Positions 1 through 9,000 of a DNA stretch of 64,000 nt are shown in pieces (within the stretch, counting starts at the first letter, position 1; every line of letters begins with the position of its first letter). Under the pieces are notes generated by a model, which was not told where the DNA came from, searched no databases, and saw nothing but the letters and a program-made list of their open reading frames with translations. Origin of the DNA: JAAYZM01 sp964510785 (GTDB lineage: Bacteria > Actinomycetota > Actinomycetes > Actinomycetales > Cellulomonadaceae); contig CAZECM010000003.1 in assembly GCA_964510785.1 (NCBI GenBank), forward strand, positions 1 to 64,000, given 5' to 3'. A program made the position numbers and the translations under genes.

Positions 1-1485
1 GGAGTCGCGCAGCAGGCCGAGCACCTCGCGCAGCTTGGCGCGCGAGTGGCCGCCGAACCCGCCCGTGGGGAACACGCGGTCGAGGTCCCACAGGGTCAGG
101 CCGTGCGTCTGCACGTCGAGGTCGGGGTGCTTGCGCTGGCGGTAGGCGAGGGGGTCCGTGTCCGCCATGAGGTGGCCGCGCGAGCGGTAGGAGTGGATGA
201 GGTCGGAGATCCGCGCGGGCTTGGCGGCCTCCGTGTCCGGGTCCACCGAGGCGTCGCGCACCCAGCGCACGGGCTCGTACGGGATGCGCAGCGAGGCGAA
301 GATGCGGTCGTAGAAGCCGTCCTCGCCGATGAGCTTGGCCGCGAGGATGCGCAGGAACTCCCCGGAGTGCGCGCCCTGGATGATGCGGTGGTCGTACGTC
401 GAGGTGAGCGTGAGCACCTTCGAGACGCCCATGCGGTGGAGCTGGTCCTCCGCGGTGCCGGCGAACTCGGCGGGGTAGTCCATCGCCCCGACACCGATGA
501 TCGTGCCCTGGCCCTCCATGAGGCGGGGCACGGAGTGGACGGTGCCGATCGTGCCCGGGTTCGTCAGGGAGATCGAGGTGCCCGCGAAGTCGTCTGCCAC
601 GAGGCCGCCGGTGCGGGCGCGCCGCACGAGGTCCTCGTACGCGGACCAGAACTGGGCGAACTCGAGCGTCTCGGCCTTCTTGATGTTGGGCACGAGGAGC
701 TGGCGGGTGCCGTCGGGCTTGGGCAGGTCGATGGCGAGGCCCAGGTTGACGTGCGCGGGCGTGACGAGCGCGGGCTTGCCGTCCACGACCGTGAAGCCGT
801 GGTTCATCGCGGGCATCTCCGCGATCGCCTCGACGAGCGCGAAGCCGATGAGGTGCGTGAAGGAGATCTTGCCGCCGCGCGTGCGCGTCAGGTGGTTGTT
901 GATGACGATGCGGTTGTCGACCATGAGCTTCGCCGGGAGCGAGCGCACCGAGGTGGCCGTCGGGACGGAGAGCGAGGCCTCCATGTTGGTGACGACGCGC
1001 GCCGCAGAACCGCGCAGCCGCTCGACCTCGTCGTCGCCGTCGGCCCCGGTCCAGCCGCCCTTGCGGGTCGGGACGCGCTCGGCGTAGTCGGCGGTGACGG
1101 GCTGGGCCGTCGCGACGGGTGCGGTCGGGGGAGCGTCGTCCGTCTCGACCGCCGACGGCGGGGTCACGGGGGGTGTCGTCGTCGTCGTCGGCTTCGTGCT
1201 CGCCTTCGCCTTGGCGTCCTCGACGTGCTTGGCGCCAGGCAGGGCCGTCACGGGGGCGACGGGCTGGGAGTCCGGGGCCACGGCCGACGACGTCGAGGGC
1301 ACGGCGACGGGTGCGGGCGGCTCGGAGGTGCCCGTCGTCGGTGGCTGGTAGTTCTCGAAGAACTCCCACCACGCCGGGTCCACTGAGTTCTTGTCCTGCT
1401 GGTACTTCGCGAAGAGCTCCTCCACGAGCCAGTCGTTGGCACCGAAGAGGTCCCGGATGGTCTCCGGGTCTGCCTGTTGCGACAC
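1..1485 (-). CDS. kgd: Multifunctional 2-oxoglutarate metabolism enzyme Kgd (5' part)
   Basis: Partial gene: 495 codons are present and the 3' part lies beyond the left edge. The protein opens with a short actinobacterial helix (FGANDWLVEELF...DPAWWEFF), followed by a Pro/Ala/Thr-rich linker (about residues 50-125) and an E2-type acyltransferase domain with the motif TYDHRIIQGA. It breaks off where the thiamine-diphosphate E1 part begins (YRSRGHLMADTDPL). In actinobacteria this fused E2-E1 protein makes succinyl-CoA from 2-oxoglutarate in the TCA cycle and can also act as a decarboxylase or carboligase. The GTG start is chosen because the conserved N-terminus follows it at once. The gene stands alone; 207 bases separate it from the ABC permease stop and no clear promoter was recognised there. 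Confidence 0.93.
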   Translation of the reverse strand, partial: MSQQADPETIRDLFGANDWLVEELFAKYQQDKNSVDPAWWEFFENYQPPTTGTSEPPAPVAVPSTSSAVAPDSQPVAPVTALPGAKHVEDAKAKASTKPTTTTTPPVTPPSAVETDDAPPTAPVATAQPVTADYAERVPTRKGGWTGADGDDEVERLRGSAARVVTNMEASLSVPTATSVRSLPAKLMVDNRIVINNHLTRTRGGKISFTHLIGFALVEAIAEMPAMNHGFTVVDGKPALVTPAHVNLGLAIDLPKPDGTRQLLVPNIKKAETLEFAQFWSAYEDLVRRARTGGLVADDFAGTSISLTNPGTIGTVHSVPRLMEGQGTIIGVGAMDYPAEFAGTAEDQLHRMGVSKVLTLTSTYDHRIIQGAHSGEFLRILAAKLIGEDGFYDRIFASLRIPYEPVRWVRDASVDPDTEAAKPARISDLIHSYRSRGHLMADTDPLAYRQRKHPDLDVQTHGLTLWDLDRVFPTGGFGGHSRAKLREVLGLLRDS

Positions 1486-1692
1486 GTGCGCCCGCCTACT
1501 TCCGATGCGGCACCATGGCCGCGTCACCGTTGAGTACGTCCGGTGACAACCCTAACCCCTGCGGGGGGCTCGACCGGGCGGTCGGTGCGGGGGAATTGCG
1601 CGATATCTGTGCAGGTCGCAGCGCTTTCTCTGCCTTTGGCAAAGGGCGGGCAAGCCCCGACGCCAGACGGCGCCAAGACCTCTCCCGAAGGG

Positions 1693-2511
1693 TCAGGTGA
1701 TGTCCTTGCGGAAGGTCGTGAAGCGACCCACGATCCCGAACACGACGGCGTAGCCGAGGAGGACGAGACCGCCCTGCCACCACGTGAGCAGGGTCGACCC
1801 GCCCGTGCCGGCGATCGTGTCGTAGAACGACGCGCCAGCCATCGCGTCGCCAGCGGCGCCGGGCAAGAACTTGGCGACGTCCGGTCCCCAGCTGACGAAG
1901 CCGGCGACGAGCCGGACGACCGGCTCGACGAACTGCGTGTAGGCGAGCAGGACGACGATCGCGACGACCTGGTTGGGCAGCATCGTGCCGAGGCCGACGC
2001 CCACCATCGCCCAGACGGCGAGGGCCACGACCGCGAGGAGGATGCCGCGCCAGATCACCCAGGTGTCGAGGAAGGTCTCGCTGCCGGTGATGGCGAGGAC
2101 CCCTGCGCCCGCCGCGACCGTGGTCGCCGTGCCGAACAGCCCGAAGAGCAGGCCCACGGGGATGGTCGAGAGGAACTTGGCGGCGAGCAGGACACTACGT
2201 CGCGGCTCCGCGAGCAGGGTGGGGGTGATCGTCTTGTGGCGGAACTCGCCGGTCACGGCGAGCGCCCCGACGATCACGGGGAAGATGTAGCCCCAGCTCG
2301 CGGCGATGCCGTAGAGGGTCTGGGCGATCTGCTCGGGCGTGGTCTCGGGGAGCTCGGCTCCCGCGTCGGCCGCCTGCTCACCGCTCAGGTAGATCGACAG
2401 GCCGACCGTGGCCGAGAGGAAGGCCATGTAGCCGATCATCGCGAGCAGCAGCACCCACCACAGGCGGGTCGACACGAGCTTGCGGTACTCCGAGGCGAGC
2501 GCGGCCCTCAT
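1693..2511 (-). CDS. ABC-2 type exporter permease
   Basis: A 272-residue integral membrane protein with about six hydrophobic segments and the N-terminal pattern of ABC-2 permeases (LASEYRKLVSTRLWW, then a first membrane segment). A motif typical of these permeases, GEFRHKTITPTLL, lies after the second segment. Its ATG overlaps the stop of the ATPase gene in an ATGA, so the two are translationally coupled and form one exporter. The substrate cannot be read from the sequence; homologues export drugs, lantibiotics or unknown compounds. The reading frame stays open upstream of the ATG, but that stretch is inside the ATPase gene. Confidence 0.88.
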   Translation of the reverse strand: MRAALASEYRKLVSTRLWWVLLLAMIGYMAFLSATVGLSIYLSGEQAADAGAELPETTPEQIAQTLYGIAASWGYIFPVIVGALAVTGEFRHKTITPTLLAEPRRSVLLAAKFLSTIPVGLLFGLFGTATTVAAGAGVLAITGSETFLDTWVIWRGILLAVVALAVWAMVGVGLGTMLPNQVVAIVVLLAYTQFVEPVVRLVAGFVSWGPDVAKFLPGAAGDAMAGASFYDTIAGTGGSTLLTWWQGGLVLLGYAVVFGIVGRFTTFRKDIT

Positions 2512-3494
2512 GCCGCACCGCCCTGCGTCGGGTCCGCGGCATTCGGGGCAGCCTCCTGGGTGAGCCGCAGGAAGATCGGTTCGAGGTTCTGCTTGACGGG
2601 GCTCAGCTCGTGCACCTCGAGCCGGGCGGCGAATGCCGCGGAGCCGACCTGCGACGCCGTCACCCCTTCGATGCGCACGAGCCCGGCCCCGCCCGGGGCG
2701 GAGGGCTCGCCGGGGAGCAGGCGCCACCCGTGCTGGCCCGCGAGCCGGTGCAGGCCCGCCGTGTCGGGTGAGCGCAGCGCGACCACGGGCTCGGCGAGGG
2801 CCGCGAGCTCGGGGAGGGTCGAGTTGTGCACGAGTCGGCCCTTGGCGATGATCACGACGTCGTCGACCGTCTGCTCGACCTCGGAGAGGACGTGCGAGGA
2901 CACGAGGACGGAGCGTCCCTCACCGGCGAGGTGTCGCAGCAGCGAGCGCAACCACGCGATGCCCTCGGGGTCGAGCCCGTTGGCCGGTTCGTCGAGCAGC
3001 AGGACCGCGGGGTCGCCGAGGAGCGTGGTCGCGAGCGCGAGCCGTTGGCGCATCCCGAGCGAGAAACCACCCACCCGACGGCGTGCCGCGTCGGCGAGGC
3101 CCACGAGGGCCAGGACCTCGTCCACCCGGCGTGTGCCGGCGCCCGCCTGGGGGGCGTACGAGCGGAGGTGATCGCGAGCCGTCCGGCCGGGGTGGAAGCT
3201 CGCGGCTTCGAGCGCGGCGCCCACCCGGGTGGACGGACGAGGGAGCGAGAGGTAGTCGTGCCCCGAGATCGTCGCGGTGCCGGACGTCGCGCGCACGAGC
3301 CCGAGCAGGATGCGCAGCGTCGTCGTCTTGCCCGCGCCGTTCGGTCCGAGGAAGCCCGTGACGCGGCCCGGCTGGACGGTGAAGGACAGGTCGTCGACGG
3401 CGCGCACCGGGCCGAAGTTCTTCGTCAGTCCTCTGACCTCGACCACGCCGTCGCCGTTCGGCGTGCTCGGTCGCTCGGTCGTTGCCGCGCTCAT
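2508..3494 (-). CDS. ABC transporter ATP-binding protein
   Basis: A 328-residue nucleotide-binding subunit. The Walker A motif GPNGAGKT is at residues 50-57, the signature FSLGMRQR near 144-151 and Walker B VLLLDEP near 164-170, followed by NGLDPEG. The C-terminal 100 residues form the extra domain usual in drug or bacteriocin exporter ATPases of the DrrA/CcmA type. It is the first gene of a two-gene exporter with the downstream permease. The two-component system starts only 21 bases upstream in the same direction, which suggests that the four genes may form one unit in which the sensor controls the exporter. Confidence 0.92.
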   Translation of the reverse strand: MSAATTERPSTPNGDGVVEVRGLTKNFGPVRAVDDLSFTVQPGRVTGFLGPNGAGKTTTLRILLGLVRATSGTATISGHDYLSLPRPSTRVGAALEAASFHPGRTARDHLRSYAPQAGAGTRRVDEVLALVGLADAARRRVGGFSLGMRQRLALATTLLGDPAVLLLDEPANGLDPEGIAWLRSLLRHLAGEGRSVLVSSHVLSEVEQTVDDVVIIAKGRLVHNSTLPELAALAEPVVALRSPDTAGLHRLAGQHGWRLLPGEPSAPGGAGLVRIEGVTASQVGSAAFAARLEVHELSPVKQNLEPIFLRLTQEAAPNAADPTQGGAA

Positions 3495-3515
3495 CGGTGC
3501 CCCTCGGTCGGTGGT

Positions 3516-4589
3516 CTACGCCGGGACTACCGTAGTCGGACGCGGCGGCAGCGTCACCCGCATGGTGCAGCCCGACGGCGTGTCGGCGACCTCCACGGTG
3601 CCCCCGTGCAGGGTCACGGCCCACCGCACGATCGACAGGCCGAGCCCCGTGCCGCCCGTGGGGATCTGTCCCGTCTGCGCGGGGTTGTTGCCGCGTGCGA
3701 AGCGGTCGAACACGCGCTCGCGCTCGCCCTTGGCGATCCCGGGGCCCCGGTCGATGACGTCGACGACGACCCCGGTGGGCATGACGTAGGCGTCGAACGT
3801 GATCTCCTCGCCGCGCGGCGAGTGGCGCACCGCGTTCTGGGCGAGGTTCGCGAACACCTGGTGCAGGCGCTGCTCGTCGGCCTGGATCGACAGCATGGGT
3901 GGGGCCACGTTGACCACGAAGCGCAGGTTCTTGTCGGGGCGCACGAGGGCGGCGTGGTCCGCGACGTGCGTCAGGAACTCCTCGAGCCGTACCTCGCCGA
4001 CGTCGAGCGCCGCGGCCCCCGCCTCGAGCCGGGACAGGTCGAGCAGGTACGTGACGAGCTCGCCCAGCCGCTCGGTCTGCTTGAGGGCGGCGCTCAGGGC
4101 AGCCTCGTCGGGCTCGGTCACGCCGTCCACGATGTTCTCGAGCTGGGCCTGCAGCGCCGTCACGGGGGTGCGCAGCTCGTGGGAGACGTTCGCGACCATC
4201 TCGCGGCGCAGCGTGTCCGTCTCCCGCAGGTCATCCGCCATGCGGTTGAACGCCGTGGCGAGCTGGCCCACCTCGTCCTTCGACGTCGCGCGCACGCGCC
4301 GGGAGTAGTCGCCGCCGGCCATCGCGCGCGCGGCGGCCGTCATCTCGCGCAGCGGCGAGGTCATGCCGCGGGCCAGGAGCTGGGTCACGACGAGCGAGAT
4401 GGAGATGGCGAGCGGGAACGTGATCCGCACGCCGAGCTCGTTCCTGAGCCCGAACCACGTGATGAACGCGGCCATCGTCACGGTCGCTCCCACGAGGATC
4501 GCGAGCTTGACCTTGATGGACCGTGCGAAGTCGAGGGGCCGCACGTCGGCCCACCGCGAGCGGGTACGGGAGTGGCGGGGGGTGCTCAT
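3516..4589 (-). CDS. Sensor histidine kinase (HAMP, HisKA, HATPase_c)
   Basis: A 357-residue membrane sensor. Two membrane segments (about 29-46 and 55-72) are followed by a HAMP domain (about 73-125), the dimerisation box NVSHELRTP with phospho-acceptor His137, and a HATPase domain with N box (NLAQNAVRHS), G1 box (DRGPGIA) and G2 box (GGTGLGLSI). The extracellular loop is only about eight residues, so it probably senses an event within the membrane or cell rather than a large ligand. The chosen ATG overlaps the stop of the response-regulator gene (ATGA), the usual coupling of such pairs. Confidence 0.93.
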   Translation of the reverse strand: MSTPRHSRTRSRWADVRPLDFARSIKVKLAILVGATVTMAAFITWFGLRNELGVRITFPLAISISLVVTQLLARGMTSPLREMTAAARAMAGGDYSRRVRATSKDEVGQLATAFNRMADDLRETDTLRREMVANVSHELRTPVTALQAQLENIVDGVTEPDEAALSAALKQTERLGELVTYLLDLSRLEAGAAALDVGEVRLEEFLTHVADHAALVRPDKNLRFVVNVAPPMLSIQADEQRLHQVFANLAQNAVRHSPRGEEITFDAYVMPTGVVVDVIDRGPGIAKGERERVFDRFARGNNPAQTGQIPTGGTGLGLSIVRWAVTLHGGTVEVADTPSGCTMRVTLPPRPTTVVPA

Positions 4590-5332
4590 TCGTCCGAGGC
4601 GGGTGGCTCGAACGCGTACCCGACGCCGTGCACCGTGCGGATGAGGTCCGCGCCGAGCTTGCGCCGCAGCGCCTTGACGTGGGAGTCGACGGTGCGTGTG
4701 CCCGAGGCGTCCACCCAGTCCCACACCTCGGCGAGCAGGCGCTCGCGGGTGAGCACGGTCTTGGGGGACGAGGCGAGCGTGACGAGCAGGTCGAACTCGG
4801 TGGGGGTCAGGTGGGCGTCCTCGCCCCCCCGCGACACGCGGCGCTGCGCGCGGTCGATGACGACGTCGCCGGCCTCGATCGGGGCGAGGTCGGTCACGGC
4901 GGCGCTCTCCTGGGCCGCGGCCTCGCGCGCGCGGTCGGCGCGCCGCAGCAGCGCCTTGGAGCGCGCGACGAGCTCACGCATCGAGAACGGCTTGGTCATG
5001 TAGTCGTCCGCGCCGACGCCGAGGCCCACGAGCATGTCCGTCTCGTCGTCGCGGGCCGTGAGCATGAGGACGGGGACGGGCCGCTCGGCCTGGATGCGCC
5101 GGCACACCTCGAGCCCGTCGATGCCGGGGAGCATGACGTCGAGGATCACGAGGTCGGGGCGCAATCGTGCCGCCGCGTCGACGCCCGCCTGGCCGTCGCC
5201 CACCGCGTGGGCGCGCATGCCCTCGGCCGAGAGCCGCCGCGCGACGGCGAGCGCGATCGCCTGCTCGTCCTCCACGACGAGCACGACAGGACCCTCCGCT
5301 GCGGATCGGCCAGGGGCCGGAGACGTCGCCAT
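4586..5332 (-). CDS. OmpR/PhoB-family response regulator
   Basis: A 248-residue regulator. The receiver domain shows the acidic pair (VVEDE, about residues 19-23), phospho-acceptor Asp65 (LVILDVMLPG) and the conserved Lys114 (TKPF). After a linker, a winged-helix DNA-binding domain carries LTPTEFDLL and VDSHVKALRRKLG. It is the first gene of the kinase and exporter cluster and overlaps the kinase by 4 bases. An open frame continues far upstream, but the region upstream of this ATG is antisense to the CBS genes, so the domain boundary decides the start. Confidence 0.93.
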   Translation of the reverse strand: MATSPAPGRSAAEGPVVLVVEDEQAIALAVARRLSAEGMRAHAVGDGQAGVDAAARLRPDLVILDVMLPGIDGLEVCRRIQAERPVPVLMLTARDDETDMLVGLGVGADDYMTKPFSMRELVARSKALLRRADRAREAAAQESAAVTDLAPIEAGDVVIDRAQRRVSRGGEDAHLTPTEFDLLVTLASSPKTVLTRERLLAEVWDWVDASGTRTVDSHVKALRRKLGADLIRTVHGVGYAFEPPASDE

Positions 5333-5379
5333 GAGGCAAGCGTGGCACACCGCGGCTGCGCAGCTCGGATTTCGACTCC

Positions 5380-5385
5380 TATGAT
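5380..5385 (+). promoter_or_regulatory. Possible -10 hexamer for the CBS gene pair
   Basis: The hexamer TATGAT lies about 120 bases before the first CBS gene; no good -35 box is visible 17 bases upstream. The leader that follows contains two imperfect GC-rich hairpins (near 5411-5434 and 5440-5487), which could be regulatory. The call is tentative. Confidence 0.3.
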
Positions 5386-5507
5386 GGGGACACGATGAAA
5401 CCGTCCCGACGCAGCCGGCGACGCGCGAGACGCGCGGTCGCCGGGCCCTCGAGACCGACCCCCGGGCGAAGTCCCCGGGGTCGAGGTGACGCAGCGGGCG
5501 GGGTCCG

Positions 5508-6821
5508 GTGACGGCCGACTGGTGGCTCGTCCTGCTGGGCGTGGCGCTCACCGCGGGGACCGCCGTCTTCGTCGCGGCAGAGTTCTCGCTCGTCACCCTC
5601 GACCCTGGCGTCGTCGACCGCGACCCCTCGATGGCGGACCGGCGTGGCCGCAGCGTGCGCCGCGCCCTGCACCACTTGTCGACCGAGCTCTCCGGCGCCC
5701 AGGTCGGCATCACCGTCACGACCATCCTGCTGGGGTACACGACCCAGCCCGCGCTGAGCCGGCTCCTGACCGGGTGGCTCGGTAGCGAGTGGCTCGGGGG
5801 TGCGACGGCCACGGTGGTCGCCGTCGTCGCCATCGTGGTCGTCAACGGCTTCTCGATGATCTTCGGCGAGCTCGTGCCCAAGAACATGGCGATCGCACGG
5901 CCTCTCGGCACGGCCCGCACGGTCGCGCCGCTCCAGCGGGGCTTCACGACGGCGCTGCGCCCGCTCATCACCGCGTTCAACAACTCGGCCAACGCTCTGC
6001 TGCGCCGCGTGGGGGTCGAGCCGCGCGAGGAGCTCTCGGGTGGGCGCTCCGCCCAGGAGCTCGCCGCGCTCGTGCGGCGTTCGGCGCAGGCCGGCACGCT
6101 CGAGGCCTCGACGGCGCGCCTCGTCACCAACTCGATCGAGTTCGGCGAGCTCACCGCCGTCGACGTCATGACCGACCGCACGCGGATGACGGCCCTCGGG
6201 CGCGACGCGACGGCGGCCGACGTCGTCGCACTCTCGCGCCGCACCGGGCACTCTCGCTTCCCCGTCACGGACGGGTCCTCCGACGACGTCGTGGGGATCG
6301 TGCAGCTGCGCCAGGCCGTCTCCGTGCCGTTCGAGCGGCGTGGTGAGGTGCCGGCGGCCGCGCTCATGGGCGACGCGCCGCGCGTGCCCGAGACGGTGCA
6401 CCTCGGCCCGCTCCTCGTGGAGCTGCGCGCCGCCCCGATGCAGATGGCGCTCGTGGTCGACGAGTACGGCGGCACGTCCGGCGTCGTGACCCTCGAGGAC
6501 GTGGTCGAGGAGCTCGTGGGGGAGGTCTCCGACGAGCACGACCGGGTGCGGTCCGCCGTCGCGCGCCGGCTCGCGGACGGCGCGTGGCTCGTGCCCGGGG
6601 TGCTGCGTCCCGACGAGCTGACAGAGCTCACGCAGGTCGTGGTCCCCGAGGAGGGGCCGTACGAGACCCTCGGCGGACTCGTCATGTGGCGGCTGGGGCG
6701 CATCCCCGAGGTGGGCGACGTCGTGGTCGAGGGGCGGGTCGAGCTGCGTGTGGACCAGGTCACGGGACGGCGCGTCGAGCGGTTGCGCGTCCGGGAGGAG
6801 CCGGGGGGTGAGGAGCAGTGA
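5508..6821 (+). CDS. Hemolysin-family CNNM/CorC-like membrane protein
   Basis: A 437-residue protein with the order DUF21 transmembrane domain (about 1-190), a CBS pair (about 215-340) and a CorC/HlyC C-terminal domain. Family motifs visible are GAQVGITVTTILLGY, FGELVPKN and the CBS ending DEYGGTSGVVTLEDVVEELVG, which is the family hallmark. Proteins of this kind are linked to divalent metal (Mg or Co) efflux; hemolysin is a historical label. The GTG start is followed at once by the first membrane segment. The next gene encodes a second family member and overlaps it by 4 bases, so the two probably work together. Confidence 0.9.
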   Translation: MTADWWLVLLGVALTAGTAVFVAAEFSLVTLDPGVVDRDPSMADRRGRSVRRALHHLSTELSGAQVGITVTTILLGYTTQPALSRLLTGWLGSEWLGGATATVVAVVAIVVVNGFSMIFGELVPKNMAIARPLGTARTVAPLQRGFTTALRPLITAFNNSANALLRRVGVEPREELSGGRSAQELAALVRRSAQAGTLEASTARLVTNSIEFGELTAVDVMTDRTRMTALGRDATAADVVALSRRTGHSRFPVTDGSSDDVVGIVQLRQAVSVPFERRGEVPAAALMGDAPRVPETVHLGPLLVELRAAPMQMALVVDEYGGTSGVVTLEDVVEELVGEVSDEHDRVRSAVARRLADGAWLVPGVLRPDELTELTQVVVPEEGPYETLGGLVMWRLGRIPEVGDVVVEGRVELRVDQVTGRRVERLRVREEPGGEEQ

Positions 6822-7876
6822 ACACGTGGACCGCCATCGCGCTCGGCGTCGCGCTCCTCGCCGCGAACGCGTTCTTCGTGGGCGCGGAGTTCGCGATCAT
6901 CTCCGCGCGGCGATCCTCGATCGAGCCGCTCGCCGAGGCGGGCAACCGGCGCGCCCGCACGGTGCTGTGGGCCATGGAGCACGTCTCGCTCATGCTCGCG
7001 TGCGCCCAGCTCGGCATCACGGTGTGCTCCACGAGCCTCGGCCTCGTCGCCGAGCCGGCGATCGCTCACCTCATCGAGACCCCGCTCAGGGCGCTCGGCG
7101 TCTCGGCGGCGTGGACGCACCCGATCGCTCTCGTCATCGCGCTGCTCATCGTCGTGTACCTGCACGTCGTGCTCGGCGAGATGGTGCCCAAGAATCTCGC
7201 CGTCTCCGGCCCCGACCGTGCCGCGCTGTGGTTCGGCCCGCCCCTCGTGTGGGTCGCGCGCGCCGTCAACCCCGTCATCTGGGTGCTCAACGCCGTGGCG
7301 AACGGGATCCTGCGGCTGTTCCGGGTCGAGCCCAAGGACGAGGTGGTCTCGGCCTTCACGGCCGAGGAGGTCCACTCGATCGTGGAGCGCTCGCGGACCG
7401 AGGGGATGCTCGAGGACGACGGCGGGCTCATCGTCGGGGCGATCGAGTTCTCCGACAAGTCCGCGGGGCAGGTCATGACCCCCCTCGACACGCTCGTCAC
7501 CGTGGCGCCCGAGGTCACGCCCGAGCAGTTCGAGCGCCTCGTGTCCCACACGGGGTACTCGCGCTACCCGGTGCGTTCCGTGGCCGACGACGGCGGACCG
7601 GGGGAGCTGAGCGGCTACCTGCACCTCAAGGACGTGCTCTACGCCGACGACGCGGAGCGGGCCGAGCCCGTCGCCGCGTGGCGGATCCGGCAGTTCGCCG
7701 TGGTGCGTCCGGAGGACGAGGTCGAGGACGTGCTCGCCGCGATGCAGCGCACCGGGTCCCACCTCGCGCGTGTCGACGGACCGCAGGGTGCCGTCGGAAT
7801 CGTTTTCCTCGAAGATATCCTCGAGGAGCTCGTGGGCGAGGTCCGGGACGCGATGCAGCGGCGGAACGGCCGATGA
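6818..7876 (+). CDS. Hemolysin-family CNNM/CorC-like membrane protein, second copy
   Basis: A 352-residue relative of the preceding protein with a DUF21 domain (NAFFVGAEFAIISARRSSIE, CAQLGITVCSTSLG, LGEMVPKN) and a CBS pair ending in LEDILEELVGEV. It lacks the C-terminal CorC/HlyC domain, stopping just after the second CBS repeat. Such long/short tandem pairs are common in actinobacteria and suggest a heteromeric metal transporter. Start and preceding stop share a GTGA. Confidence 0.9.
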   Translation: MNTWTAIALGVALLAANAFFVGAEFAIISARRSSIEPLAEAGNRRARTVLWAMEHVSLMLACAQLGITVCSTSLGLVAEPAIAHLIETPLRALGVSAAWTHPIALVIALLIVVYLHVVLGEMVPKNLAVSGPDRAALWFGPPLVWVARAVNPVIWVLNAVANGILRLFRVEPKDEVVSAFTAEEVHSIVERSRTEGMLEDDGGLIVGAIEFSDKSAGQVMTPLDTLVTVAPEVTPEQFERLVSHTGYSRYPVRSVADDGGPGELSGYLHLKDVLYADDAERAEPVAAWRIRQFAVVRPEDEVEDVLAAMQRTGSHLARVDGPQGAVGIVFLEDILEELVGEVRDAMQRRNGR

Positions 7877-8106
7877 CCTGCGGCGTCGTGGTGGCGGTTC
7901 CCGGTGGGCGCCGTCGTCGGACACCTCGGAACCCGGCGAAATCCGACACCGCGCGTCTCACGTAGGACCTCTGGGGCTTGGACGCGGTTCCACGATCCGT
8001 TATGGTTCTGTGACAGTTCCCACGAGCGGCCCTTGAGTGCGGGCCCTCGGGTGCCGATGAACGTGAAGTACCAGCCGTGCAGGGGATTGAGAAACCGGGA
8101 GGTGAT

Positions 8107-8967
8107 GTGGCGCCGTTCCGCGCTCGCTTCGCTCCGGTCGACCCCTCACCGGCTCCCGAGTCAGCTCCCGCCACCGTCTCGCGCCGCGCGCGCCGTGAAG
8201 CGGAGCAGGCCACGCGGCCCACGCCGCGCCGACGCCACTCCGACCTGCGCCCGTGGATCGCCCGTGGCGCGGTGCTCGGTGCGCTCGTCGCCGTGACGAT
8301 CGTCGCGCCCTCGACGGGCATGGTGCTCCCCGGCAACGGGACCATCGTGGCCGGCGGCACCCAGGCCAGCTACGCGCCCGGTGAGCTGCCGAACGTCATC
8401 GACGCGCTCGCGGCCGTCCCCGCCTCGGACCGCGTGCCGGACCTCATCGCCTTCACCGAGACCTTCGACGAGCGGCTGCTGCTCGCCGCATCGCGCAGCT
8501 CCGAGCGCGAGGGCATCCCCGGTTGCGACCCGGAGGCACGCTCCGACGGCACCAACGGCCTGCTCGAGAGCACCGGCCTGTGCACCATCCCCTGGGCCGA
8601 GCGCTTCACGCTGCGAGCAGACGCCGCGACCGCCCTCGCCGCGATGAACGCGGTGTACCGCGCGCGCTTCGACAAGGACCTGTGCCTCGAGAGCGGCTAC
8701 CGCACGCTCGGCGAGCAGCGCCGGCTCAAGTCCATCAAGGGTGGGCTCGCCGCGACCCCGGGCAAGTCCAACCACGGCTGGGGCCTCGCGATCGACCTGT
8801 GCCGCACGGCAGTCTCGGGCACCTCGCAACAGTGGCTCATCGACAACGGGCCCACGTTCGGCTGGATCAACCCCACGTGGGCCAAGCGCGGCGGCAGCGG
8901 GCCGTACGAGCCGTGGCACTGGGAGTACGAAGAGGCCGTCAAGGCCGACGGCGAGTACTACGGCTGA
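8107..8967 (+). CDS. M15-family D-alanyl-D-alanine carboxypeptidase, membrane-anchored
   Basis: A 287-residue protein with a cytoplasmic basic N-terminus (RRARREAEQ...RRRH), one membrane segment (about 60-80) and an extracytoplasmic VanY-type peptidase domain. The zinc site is visible as SNHGWGLAIDLC (His and Asp ligands) and WHWEY (catalytic and His ligand region), with the substrate-binding stretch SGYRTLGEQ before it. It is likely to trim peptidoglycan stem peptides outside the cell. The GTG start is preferred to an in-frame GTG 30 bases upstream because GGGAGG stands just before it. It is convergent with the aldose-epimerase-like gene. Confidence 0.88.
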   Translation: MAPFRARFAPVDPSPAPESAPATVSRRARREAEQATRPTPRRRHSDLRPWIARGAVLGALVAVTIVAPSTGMVLPGNGTIVAGGTQASYAPGELPNVIDALAAVPASDRVPDLIAFTETFDERLLLAASRSSEREGIPGCDPEARSDGTNGLLESTGLCTIPWAERFTLRADAATALAAMNAVYRARFDKDLCLESGYRTLGEQRRLKSIKGGLAATPGKSNHGWGLAIDLCRTAVSGTSQQWLIDNGPTFGWINPTWAKRGGSGPYEPWHWEYEEAVKADGEYYG

Positions 8968-9000
8968 TCGGCCGTTCCTCGACCGTTCTTCCGCGCTTCC

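Noticed and set aside
46..1386. Forward frame of 446 codons at the left edge
   Set aside because: Antisense to kgd, which has clear domain similarity on the other strand.
4586..7924. Continuous reverse frame of over 1100 codons
   Set aside because: Only its last 248 codons encode the response regulator; the rest is antisense to the two CBS genes and is a product of high GC.
7877..8106. c-di-AMP riboswitch before the M15 peptidase
   Set aside because: Such switches are common before actinobacterial cell-wall enzymes, but the conserved core sequences were not found in this leader.
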